This document shows, one piece after another, positions 54,560 through 64,000 of a stretch of DNA of 64,000 nt; position 1 is the first letter of the stretch, and the number at the start of each line of letters is the position of its first letter. Below the pieces are notes generated by a model. It had not been told where the DNA came from. It did not search any database and saw only the letters and a list, made by a program, of their open reading frames with translations. Source of the DNA: Rhyacophila brunnea. Its lineage: Eukaryota; Arthropoda; Insecta; Trichoptera; Rhyacophilidae. The position numbers were made by a program, and so were the translations under genes. The stretch lies in the NCBI GenBank assembly GCA_022495005.1, contig JAGYXB010000558.1, positions 1 to 64,000 on the forward strand. Reading direction: 5' to 3'.

Positions 54560-56078
54560 AGATTACATAGTTTTGGTTGGTTCAGATTTCGAAGCATGAT
54601 AACTACCAAGTCAATCTTCAGTTGTAAATTGTGCGGTGGCAAGCCAGGCAGATCCAATAAGTTTAAAAATTCAGTTGGATAGTTGGTTGCTTCTTCTTCG
54701 TTTATTATACAGTCGATAGATTTGAAGGAATGCATTGGACCAACGATTTGATTTTGAATTGTGGATCCACATCTTTGTTCTTTGCCGCAAAAATTGCTCG
54801 TTCACTCAACCAATTGTGATTTTTGTGGTTAGCAATGACGTTCGGGAACACTTTGTTGATGAGGTCGTCCTTCGCTGAGACGAAATTTCAAAAATTCGGC
54901 GGAAACGAAGTCAATCCGTTCGATTCGTCGACAGGAACACGGCAGTTACCGATAGTCAGCAATTGCTTAGAGAAATCGACGGCAGATGGATCGTTTAGCA
55001 ATGCAACTCGCATGTTCGTCGCCAGCCGAAGTTTCTTCACATAGCGCCACAGAGTCTATGATTTGAGGCAAACGTTCATTTCATCGGCATCGGTCGATCT
55101 TGGAATGACTGGTAGTGTTTGGCAGAAATTGCCAGATAGTAGAATCATTGCGCCACCAAAACATCTTGAGTAATTGCGCAGATCTTTCATAGTTCGATTG
55201 AGTGCTGCCAATGCGCATTTGTGCGCCATTGTGCATTCATCCCAGGTGATGATTTTACTTGCTACCAAAACTTTGGCCATTGCTGAGTGTTTCGCAATAC
55301 TGCTTGTCGGTGGTTCAGTCATTTGAAGGTTTAACGGCAATTTCAACGCTGAATGAGCCGTTCGGCATCCTTCTAACAACGTGGCCGCTATCCCAGAAGA
55401 AGCAACTGCTACAGAAATTTCGGATCTCGCACGAACAGTGGCCAAAATCAATGTCATGAGAAATGTTTTCCCAGTTCCACCAGGCGCATCGAGGAATAAT
55501 AAACCACCATTTCCATCATCAATTGACTTCATTAACGTATCGTACACTTCCTTCTGTTTGGGGTTCAACATTGGTACATTCGATCGAACCGATAGGTTCA
55601 ATGCATCTTGATCATATTCACGTTCACGTTCCAATTCTCGATTAAAAGCGTCATTCATTCCACGATCAGGCGTTGGCATTCCTAACTTGACTAACAAACT
55701 GCCGCACATGAGATAACACACTTCGATCAAAAGCAAAGCCTGTTTATGTATTTCCTCATTCACTTCGAGATCGGGATTCTCTGAACTGACACGAATTCGA
55801 TGTAAAATGTCTTCTAACATGTCATCCTTGTACTTGTTCCACAGCTCCGGTGGATTTGATGGGAAGCATGTCGAAATAATGATAGCAAATAATGTGCGTA
55901 TCTGACTTGGAGATGAAGAAACAAATGCTTTAGCGATTGTCATGTCCCAATGAGTATCATTTTCAAGCAAATTGAGCTTTTGACATGCAGCACAAAATGT
56001 TGGGTACACTACACCATTGACAGTTCGAAGTGATTCAAATGATGTCGGCCCACGAACATTTACCAGCAACAACCGCAA
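54560..56078 (-). pseudogene. Helitron Pif1-type helicase remnant
   Basis: The longest open piece (55056-56078) has Walker A DAPGGTGKTFLMTLIL, Walker B-like ITWDECTMAHKCAL and LLSGNFCQTLPVIPRS. In the active family this is the 5'-3' helicase that unwinds donor DNA during rolling-circle transposition. The frame continues past a TAG at 55056 (LWRYVKKLRLATNMRV) and a TGA to LPGLPPHNLQLKIDLVVIML near 54600, where the inserted foldback cuts off the end. Confidence 0.87.
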
Positions 56079-56084
56079 GTAGAA

Positions 56085-56611
56085 TCATTCGCCATTCTTC
56101 GGATGAACTGTGTAAATGCGACCAAGAGCATCAGTTGAATGCACATCCGGATGATCACGAACCGCATCGCCTTGCTTCCGACGTTGAAATTTCTTCGATG
56201 AAGCGTTCCAAGTGCAATAACGTGGCATCTTAGAGTAGAACAACGTTCGTGCAAACGGATCGCTTCGGCAAATCGAAAAGAAACTGGTCAATGTTGGCGC
56301 TGGAGATATTTCAGCACGTTGAGCAACATTCGATGCGTTGAAATAAACTTGTTGACCATTCTCCAGATGCACCGCCAAATGTACAGCAGTGGGATGGTAC
56401 GCCAAATTGCTTCATTGCAGCTCACATATCGACCAACTTGATAGTGCGTGATTTCATCGTTGGTATTGGGAGTTTGAACGCCAAAAACCACAATATCGCT
56501 GCCATTGGTGACAGATTTGCTGATGTATTTGATGGACTTCACTGAATTGCAAAACTCCACGTTGCAATGCGCCTTGAATGTTTTGGAAAAAAAGTGGCGA
56601 ATACGGAACAA
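56085..56611 (-). pseudogene. Helitron Rep/helicase-like upstream fragment
   Basis: Two frames (56288-56611 and 56085-56405) read KTFKAHCNVEFCNSVKSIKY and QVGRYVSCNEAIWRTI, then HPTAVHLAVHLENGQQVYF. These are conserved between the Rep and helicase domains of animal Helitrons. A frameshift separates them, and the HUH catalytic part upstream was not found intact. Confidence 0.78.
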
Positions 56612-57244
56612 TCCAAGTGTTGTCGACCACGATATCGTTTCACTTCATTTTCGTTGTGATAGTTCTACCGTTATCATTGGGTGATCGACGCCGATACAGT
56701 GGATAACCATCATTGGTAGTGATAGTCTCCGCCGTTAAACTTCATGGATAACGCTTGGAACACTTGCCGTCGACCATGCACGGTGATTGGGGGTTGATGG
56801 CGCCACACTGTCGAAGAAGTAAGAAAGATTCAGGCAGGACAACTTCCTCCAAAATTTGCCGGAGTACCTATACAACAAAGTCTTTCGGGATTATCTGAGG
56901 CTGAACTGAATCAACTGTCAAAGGATAGATAATGCACACAACGCCTTTCATTTGTTTGTTTGTTTCTTGTTTATTCTTTCTGTCATGTATCGTTGTATAT
57001 GGATTAAAATTTTTTGTGAATTTCTTTTATTTTCGATTGCGCGTTCATTGTTCAAAATGTCAAAATGTATGAGAAAATTAATTTTCTTCATAATTTTTTC
57101 CCCGTGAATTTTTCCGATGTTTTAACAGTTATTCTGCTATTCGGGGCTGAGACAAATCCAACAATGCAAAGATCCTAAAAATCGGTCTAGCCGTTCTCGA
57201 GTTATAAATGGTGATATAACCCGACTTTCTTTTACATATATAGA

Positions 57245-57759
57245 TAAACCAATAACCAAAGAGATTGGACTTCTCCTCTCGGGAGTCTTTCAATCTCTTT
57301 GTCAATAACCCAAAATTCGCCAAAACTGCAGATACCTAGATACTATTGTCAGATCAACGTCGATAATATTATACTATTGCACTGTTTAATGTGTTTTTAA
57401 AAATGTAATAAGTAGGTATATTGGGGTGCCTGTGGCCAATCTGAATTTTATTTATTAATCTGTTCTGTGGTACCTACTACCTACGCATATAATAATAATA
57501 TTATATATTATTTATGACAATATACAAAATGATTAGTAAGACCAGAAATGAATGGTAGTTCATATAGAAAAGTTGAGTGAGATTGGTTAAACGTTAAACG
57601 TTGCTTAAAATCATGATTAGGTACTTAAACTGTTATATTTTGAAGTAGGAACCTAAGTCGTGTATTTTTACAATATAATATTATGCAAAATAATAGCTCC
57701 AAATATTTATATTCAACAGAATTCAATTAAATATTACAGAATGCCAAAAAATAGTAAGT
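57245..57759. other. Intergenic DNA, nothing recognised
   Basis: AT-rich sequence. The small minus-strand frame at 57129-57323 has no motif. Confidence 0.35.
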
Positions 57760-58885
57760 ACCTACATAAAATATATAAAAATATCTCTTCAGTCGATGAT
57801 TGTATTGAGTTACAATCTGCCTTAGATAGACTGTATAGATACTGTCAACTGAATCACCTTTATCTAAACGTCAATAACATTCTCCAGAAGTATGAACCCC
57901 GTCATCACACCATACAAACTAGGAGTCGAACCCTTGAAACGCAGCTCAAAAATACGTGACCTGGGTGTTATAATGGATAATAAAATGAATTTTAACGCTC
58001 ATATCAATGAAACCATCAATAAAGCATTAAAATTACTAGGTTTAATCCTTCGGATCTCTAAACCATTCAGATCACCTGATGTTCTGAAGGTTCTTTACTT
58101 CTCTTATGTTAGATCCTTAGTTGAGTATGCCTCTGTCGTGTGGAATCCACAGTACGTTACTTATATAAATCGGCTCGAAGCGGTGCAAAAGCGATTTCGC
58201 AAGCACGTTAATTGTAAAGCCTACAACTGTTATGATTTATCTAATTCTACTTCGACCGCTGCAATTTTTATGGTACCATCTTTGGAAAGTCGACGTTCTA
58301 TATCTGATCAATATTTTATTTTTAAAATTATCAATGGTTTTGTTGACTCGCCAAACCTACTCGAAAGGGTGGGTTTCCATTGTCCATCAAGATTTACACG
58401 AAACCAGACTTTGTACCATATCAGTCGTAGCGGTTCTAATTATGCACAAACTCCTTTATTCGGCGCTCTTGTTTAAATTATAATATGTATTTCTCCACCG
58501 TTGACCCTTTTAATAATTCACCTGTTTCATTTAAACATGCTATCTCAAAAATTTTGTATAAATAGATATATAATGTATTTACTTATACATATATATTAAT
58601 TCTTTTATTTTTATGTTACTTTTTTATTTTTCTTTTTTATCTTTTGTATATTATTTAATTATTCATTATTCTTCCTCATTTTTCTCATTTTTTCTTAAGT
58701 AATCTTCTCATGTAATTTCTTTATATTTATGTTATTTTACTCTCTATCTTCTTAGGCTTAACTATATTATAATGTATATATGGAAACTTTGCTGGTTGCA
58801 TTAACTTTTTATTATTATATTATAAATTTCTGTAATCAATATGTAACTGTTTGTTTTCCTTAATAAATAAAATAAAAATATAGCT
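57760..58885 (+). pseudogene. Jockey/CR1-like retrotransposon 3' half
   Basis: After ISSVDDCIELQSALDRLY (57790-57860) a frameshift leads to the open frame 57892-58476: IRDLGVIMDNKMNFNAHINE, FSYVRSLVEYASVVWNPQ, RLEAVQKRF. This is the thumb and C-terminal region of a non-LTR reverse transcriptase. The catalytic FADD block is lost by 5' truncation. A T/A-rich 3' UTR and an AATAAATAAAATAAAA tail follow. It lies upstream of unit E in the same orientation. Confidence 0.85.
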
Positions 58886-59023
58886 AGATCATAGACATGG
58901 TTTTATTGCAATGCGATATCTGAGGAGAGTTTTCTCTATGGTCAACAGTTCGCCTGTCAACGCTGACAATTAACTTGTTATCCAACGGCACTCCGTGTCA
59001 TATTTTTACTTTAAAACCGTAAA

Positions 59024-59182
59024 ATGAGTGTAAAACGAGAGGAATATGAATTTGAAGATGATGCTAAAGGCCAGCAATGGTTTGAAGTTCCAATATTGCA
59101 TCCAAACAGTCCGAACGCGAACACAATATATAATGTAAAGATAAAACAAGAGAACGCCGATGATGCAATTTGCAATTTTGAG
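59024..59182 (+). CDS. Zinc-finger gene E, first exon
   Basis: ATG with 53 codons, four more than in B-D. It begins MSVKREEYEFEDDAKGQQWF, continues EVPILHPNSPN, then KIKQENADD, and ends ICNFE before GTTGG, phase 0. VKRE and IKQE motifs are kept. A ~376-bp inverted-repeat element begins about 14 bp after the splice donor. Confidence 0.77.
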
Positions 59183-59196
59183 GTTGGTTTTTTTAC

Positions 59197-59572
59197 TAAT
59201 GCGTCAATGACATTAAGCTATTTTACGAGCTGCTTGTTGGCGAATTTACAATCTACCTGTGAAGTCGCTCAGCGTCATCATCGAACAAGCTAATAAGCAG
59301 ATTGTAAACAATCTACCGAGAAAAGTATAAAGCTGGTCAACTTTACACGCTACACGCGGGCGTGTGGGCCTACTGCGTCTGCGTAGTAGAGCGTAGTAGC
59401 GACCTCCCGGTAAAAAACGAACTACGTTCTGTCAAAATAGTCGCTAGCTTGTTGGCTTCTCAGCGAATGGAAAGTTTAGTGTGTCATCATTACAATCGCA
59501 GTAGCTGTATCGCCTGCTTTTTAATTCGCCAACAAACAGCTCGTAAAATAGCTCAATGTAATTGACGCATTA
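59197..59572. mobile_element. MITE with ~50-bp inverted ends in unit E intron 1
   Basis: TAATGCGTCAATGACATTAA and its near-exact inverse at 59545-59572 bound the element; GCTATTTTACGAGCTG lies in both arms. It begins 14 bp past the exon 1 donor. Confidence 0.78.
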
Positions 59573-59701
59573 CAGCAGAAACACGTAGACATACATGAGT
59601 GTGGTTAAAAGTTATTAAAATCATTCGTTGAACGAACCCAAATTTATTTGTCAAAACACACATTTGAAAAACACGCATTAATTCACTTTTTTAAATGAAC
59701 A

Positions 59702-60177
59702 AACTCATTGTCGACTCAAGTAGAAAGCCGAAACTTTCACGACTGGTCCTACCTTTTCCGCCCCTCCCGTTGTCTATGGATGACCTGTCATTGTTTTATA
59801 GAGTGCTCACACTGACGCGTCTGTCGTATTCACTTGTCGGAGTATTCTTAGTTTCAGATCTCTTTCAGATTAACATTAGCTAGCATTGACTAACATTCAT
59901 TATACCACTTTCTACAAATGTGTACATAACTTTTGAAAATCGTTATTACCACCGGTTTTTGTGTGAAAGACTGGTCTGACTTTGACAGCTGATGAATAAC
60001 AGGAATGTATATTAACACTGATAGTTAATAATATATTTGATTTGAGATTTTTTTATAATTCTAATTGAAACGAGAAAGGGCGAATCAATATGTCAATCAA
60101 TCTGACAGCTGAACAGTGGACCACTCGTTGCTTGTGCAAAAAGATATGCTCTGGCTTTATTAATCTAAAGATGGTGC
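59702..60177 (+). repeat. Repeat family S, copy 3
   Basis: CATTGTCGACTCAAGTAGAA to TTAATCTAAAGATGG, with the full internal order seen at 44757. In unit E intron 1. Confidence 0.6.
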
Positions 60178-61092
60178 AGACAAACTACAATGAAAATAAT
60201 ATACAATACCAGTGCATGCAATATAAAATCTTAAGAGACATTACCAATAATAAACACTATTCAATTCTTTCGAGCTTTCGATGGTAAAATTTAATAATGG
60301 CGGTCGCCGGAATTTATCATTTGACATCTTGTAAATGAAATCTAATACATTATATACGCGATCTACTGTAACACACACAGAACAGATAATAAATAGAATA
60401 CCGATAGGCTATATTCAATATGCCGCATTGCTAAGCAGGATTTTGAATGTGTGAGTGTCCTACGAAAATGAACCACGCATTATGCACGTGCAATAGTGTG
60501 TGTACTATACCAACATTAAATGAACGTAAATGCATAAACCGAGAGCAGTTTTCAGTATTCGACGTAAAACGTATTCTAGACACGTGTGTAAGTTTAACGC
60601 GGATTCTTCCTTACTCGAGTCGGTTACCTGCTATCGCCTTACCCGTTGTGTATTTCAGTTCACATTATTTCTGAGTTCCCTGGTAACACAGAAACAAACG
60701 AATCGCCCCGCCCCTTGCAGTGAGCTTTTCATTAATTGGTCTGGGTTTTTTCATTAGCTTTTGCTACGACAATGGAGCAACATAAGTTGTATAGAGAAAT
60801 TCACATATGTTTCATAAACTAATTCTTTTATTAAACGAATAAGACACAAGATTTAAGAATGTAACATTCTTCACATACTGCCGCCGGCCACTTTATACAG
60901 CTGTCATCGTGTATAGTTTTTTTTATGAAAAATTAATCAAGTGCCTAATAATATTTGTCTTGTTCATTATTGATGCAAAATAAAATTAGGTAGGTACGTT
61001 GAATTTGGTTTTACAACGAAAAATGTGAATTACGGGTCGTCTGAAGTATTTGTATGACACTATGAATTCTGGGTGTTTGGTAACTATAATAA
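60178..61092. other. Unit E intron 1, nothing recognised
   Basis: No repeat with clear ends. A short stretch AGATTTAAGAATGTAACATTCT (60851-60872) also occurs near 41560-41582. Confidence 0.35.
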
Positions 61093-61094
61093 AG

Positions 61095-61350
61095 CTACTT
61101 TTCGATTTGCAGTTGTTTTATAAATTCTTAAAATAGGGTCTGCTTAACTCATCCGGTGTACTTCTTTGTACCTATCTAATTTATATTTTTTATATGTATA
61201 CATTTCTACTGTTTAATAACTTATTATCATTCTATCTCTTTTTTATGTATTACTGTTTTATACTCCTTTGTTTCTAAATTTCATGTTGTGAACGTCTTAA
61301 ACTTGTAATTTGTAATGTCTACAATATGTTAAAAATAAGTAAATTGAATT
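61095..61350 (+). pseudogene. Jockey-like retrotransposon 3' UTR remnant in unit E intron 1
   Basis: Matches 48245-48490 (TTTATAAATTCTTAAAATAG, TTGTGAACGTCTTAAACTTG, A-rich end). No coding part. Confidence 0.6.
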
Positions 61351-61492
61351 GACAATTGAATACATAATTATGATAAACCACCCTGCTGCCGATAGCGGCT
61401 GATAGCAGTATTGTGTATAGAATACATGCGCTGGATATGAATGTTCTATGACATTATGTACTCTTTATTACAATAATGTATTGTTTTTTCAG

Positions 61493-61645
61493 AGCCCTGT
61501 AACGATCCTTGCAAATGTTAAATCCGAGATTGATGATCAGAAAGTTGATTTCAAGGACGGATATCTTGGAGACACAGTGCTGGAAATCAATTATGAATAT
61601 CCACAACCTAGTTGCTCATATTCGGAAAGCAAGCCAGTGGATCAG
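61493..61645 (+). CDS. Zinc-finger gene E, linker exon (3' part of gene lies right of window)
   Basis: Fifty-one codons between gttttttcag and GTACCG, phase 0. The translation begins SPVTILANVKSEIDDQKVDF and ends YEYPQPSCSYSESKPVDQ. It carries VKSE and the CSY...PVDQ signature and groups with the unit D linker. No finger exon follows within the remaining 2.3 kb; by analogy with the other units it should lie beyond 64000. Confidence 0.74.
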
Positions 61646-61702
61646 GTACCGAACTAGCTGCATAATATTTAATTAGTTTTTAGTTATGTCTAAATCTGAG
61701 AG

Positions 61703-62063
61703 CATGGCCCTCACAAGGGAGAGGCTGACAGGGCTCTAGCCTGGGGGCCCGGCCTGGCGAGTTGACGAGCCAAGTTAGATATACACACATCAAAAAATTG
61801 CACTTATATTAAAAAAATGTCGCCTGCGGCGCTATTTTACTTAAAGCATTTTTTTTTAATTTTAATTATATGGTTGTGCGATGCAATTTTTGATTATTGT
61901 TTGTCAATATTCGATAACTCTATATTTCAAGTGGGTGTATTAAGAATACAAATACCCTAATTTTTACCTCGAACACTATTTGGAATACACAACTGTTGAT
62001 AGTCACACTGCCTTTAACTTAAGTGATAGGTAGGGGTGCCCGCTTCAGGATGTGGGGGCCATG
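61703..62063. mobile_element. hAT-like element, CATGGCCCCC family, copy 4
   Basis: CATGGCCCTCACAAGG start and TGTGGGGGCCATG end, with an exact 8-bp duplication TCTGAGAG (61695-61702, 62064-62071). It begins ~57 bp after the donor of unit E exon 2. Confidence 0.87.
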
Positions 62064-62071
62064 TCTGAGAG

Positions 62072-63020
62072 TATGTATGGTTCACTGTTGTGTTCTTGCA
62101 ATATTGTATGGATTCAAGTGCGCACGCAAATACATGGCTTGGGATGTTCCGGGTAGGCGGGTTAAGAAAATCTAGCGGATGCTACTGAAATTTACGCCTA
62201 CCGGAGTACCGCAGTTTCCCATGTACATTCTAGATATCCAGACAAAACAGACCTATTATGACATATATTTAATATAAAAAAGAGCTTATTGTACAAACTA
62301 TATCACCTGTATCACTTTATGTATTCAGACGTTTAATTATGTAAATAAGTTAACCGTATGAACTGTCAAAAAGTACTACAGCGCCTCTCTTGACTGCGTT
62401 AACTTGTAGAGCGAGACAGAGAACGTCAATTTCACATACTAAGTATTGAGATACAAGATCCGACTGTTTTGAAATATGATTACGTTAATTTATAGTTCCC
62501 CGCGAGCTGTCAAATATCGAATGGCTAGTAGCAGCTAGTAGTAACTTAATATTAGTTTTACTGCATTTACATTTTGTGCTGAGATCGCAATGGCATGACT
62601 AATAAAATTGTTGGTTATGTTGATATCTCTGACGTGCCAATATAAAATTCTTGTGTCCAGCGTACTCGCTTGGATTCGGTCGTAACGGCCAGCACAAACA
62701 TACCTAGCCGTATTTGACCTTCATGTCTACCAACCTAAATTTTCACCGTCTTACGAATTTGAGACAGCCACCGCTGCTTTGTGTATGGAATGCTTTCCGT
62801 GTTAATTTAAACCAATGAAAATAATGAAAACGTGCTAAAATGATAACTGTAAAAAATAAACCCGCTGGCCTGCAGGTTTCACGGGTGTCCGCCTACGCGT
62901 TACTGCAAGCTGTAGTATAGTACATATAGTAGTATCCCCTTCCATTAGTTCTGGTATAAATGTGTAGTTAATAAGCCTTAGCTGAGACTTTAATATATAT
63001 ATACCTATATATATATATAT
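62072..63020. other. Unit E intron 2, nothing recognised up to a TA microsatellite
   Basis: No gene or matched repeat. It ends in a TA-rich microsatellite at about 62990-63020. Confidence 0.35.
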
Positions 63021-63953
63021 GTTACGCCGAATGTGCGAAATTGACTTTCACATGAAATGTGCAAAATTTTGCCTAAATCATGAAAAATGCAAGCCCGTTG
63101 GCTTATTCATGAATTAGGCAAAATATCTGCCAAGTGCATGAATTCGGCAGTAATTTTTCTGCCTAGTTCATGAATTAGGCAAATTAGCGCTACGGTGGTG
63201 TTTTTTGCAACTAATCAAACTAACCAAATGTGTCAAATGTCATATACCAATCAATAACTACAATGACGTTTATATCCATTTACTATGCACAAAAAAAATC
63301 TAGAACTTTACTATAATATGATAACGGAAGAATTTTATTCGAAGGTATTTTCGCGATTTGATTTGTGCTTGGGTCTCATGCAATGTTCGATTGTTTGTTT
63401 GTGATAGTATGATTTGATAGTTTGTTGACACTTGTTAGCTAACCTCAAAATGGACATTCAGTTGAATTCAGAATTAAAAGACCTAACCTAACCTAATAAT
63501 AATAATATGTCCATCATTATGTCCATAATTATGTCCTTATTATGTCCAATTATAACTAATAAACCCAGGCGGCTCTCGTGGTGCAGTGGGTAAGGCGCTG
63601 GCCTTCCACCCGAGAGTTCTGGGTTCGATTCCCGGTCATGACAAAAATATTTATGTGTTTTTCTCAAAGCCTGGGTGTTTGTGATTGTTCAAAATTACTA
63701 ACAACCACCTTGTACGAAAAAGCAAGGGCATGGTTATTAATAATTCTAAAAAATAAAAAAAAACCCATCCGTATTAAATTTACTTTTTCTACTGTCATGT
63801 TGACAGTTTAAGAATTCCATACCCTGGCAAATTCACGCACTCGGCAGATAATTTACCTAATTCGTGAATATGGCAACGGGCTTGACTATTACATGAATTA
63901 GGCAAAATTTTGCCCATTTCATGTAATAGTCAATTTCGCACATTCGGCGTAAC
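63021..63953. mobile_element. Long-inverted-repeat element inserted in a TA microsatellite
   Basis: GTTACGCCGAATGTGCGAAA is exactly inverted at the right end, and similarity extends over 120 bp. The arms are built of repeated ATGAATTAGGCAAA-like units. (TA)n flanks both sides. No transposase. A family 2 SINE is nested inside. Confidence 0.82.
63568..63763 (+). mobile_element. tRNA-derived SINE, family 2, copy 2
   Basis: The head GTGGTGCAGTGGGTAAGGCG has a box A shape and box B GGGTTCGATTCCC is perfect. A ~120-bp body and an AAAAAATAAAAAAAA tail follow. AAACCCA on both sides may be its short duplication. Confidence 0.83.
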
Positions 63954-64000
63954 ATATATATATATATTTATATATTAACCAAGTATTCATTATTGTTTGT

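Larger units (their letters stand above)
54281..57244 (-). mobile_element. Helitron, decayed, minus strand
   Basis: On the minus strand it starts TCTATATATGTAAAAG and ends GCCGGGTCAGCTAG, inserted between A and T with no duplication, as Helitrons do. It contains remains of the helitron Rep/helicase polyprotein. A foldback element is nested near its 3' end at 54329-54549. Confidence 0.85.

Overview
The window is eukaryotic, AT-rich and intron-bearing, and most of its length is transposable-element DNA. It looks like an insect, most likely a moth or butterfly. The reasons are the C2H2 zinc-finger style, the Jockey-like and RTE-like retrotransposon remnants, piggyBac, hAT and Helitron elements, tRNA-derived SINEs, recurring TACCTACC tracts and a TTAGG-type motif. 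The species assignment is inference. There are no operons, CRISPR arrays or free-standing RNA genes.

The real genes are a tandem array of five C2H2 zinc-finger transcription-factor genes, all on the + strand and about 11-15 kb apart. I call them A to E. Each complete unit has a short first exon (49 or 53 codons, usually MDVKRE...QQWFEVP...IKQE). One or two acidic linker exons of 40-58 codons follow, each ending in a conserved DPQPxCSY...PVxQ motif. A single large terminal exon carries an isolated finger and then an uninterrupted array. Unit A lacks exon 1 in the window (exons 1883-2035 and 3549-5501, 19 fingers). Unit B has four exons (12781-19226, 13 fingers). Unit C (27251-34122) has 9 fingers and unit D (45345-50194) has 13. 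Unit E (59024-61645) runs off the right edge before its finger exon. Every splice junction I can place is phase 0, and nearly every exon carries a sumoylation-type psi-K-x-E motif. C and D are followed by decayed fingers, so their arrays have been shortened by mutation.

Introns and intergenic DNA hold nested mobile elements. These include: two tRNA-derived SINE families; several hAT-like families with 8-bp duplications (two copies with long interiors, one with a transposase remnant); a piggyBac-like MITE family at TTAA and a larger piggyBac relative flanked by CTAA; a 3-kb Helitron with a broken Pif1 helicase and an inserted foldback carrying CCTAA repeats; a heavily decayed transposon matching my recollection of DUF7869 proteins, inside 17-bp inverted repeats (22836-26787); many 5'-truncated non-LTR retrotransposons; and a long-inverted-repeat element sitting in a TA microsatellite at the right edge.

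The zinc-finger proteins are expected to be nuclear DNA-binding regulators. In the sequence, the conserved N-terminal modules probably serve protein contacts or SUMO attachment, while the finger arrays diverge in number and recognition residues. Exons were placed by hand from splice signals, phase and paralogue alignment. Transposon boundaries rest on inverted repeats and target-site duplications that I could see.
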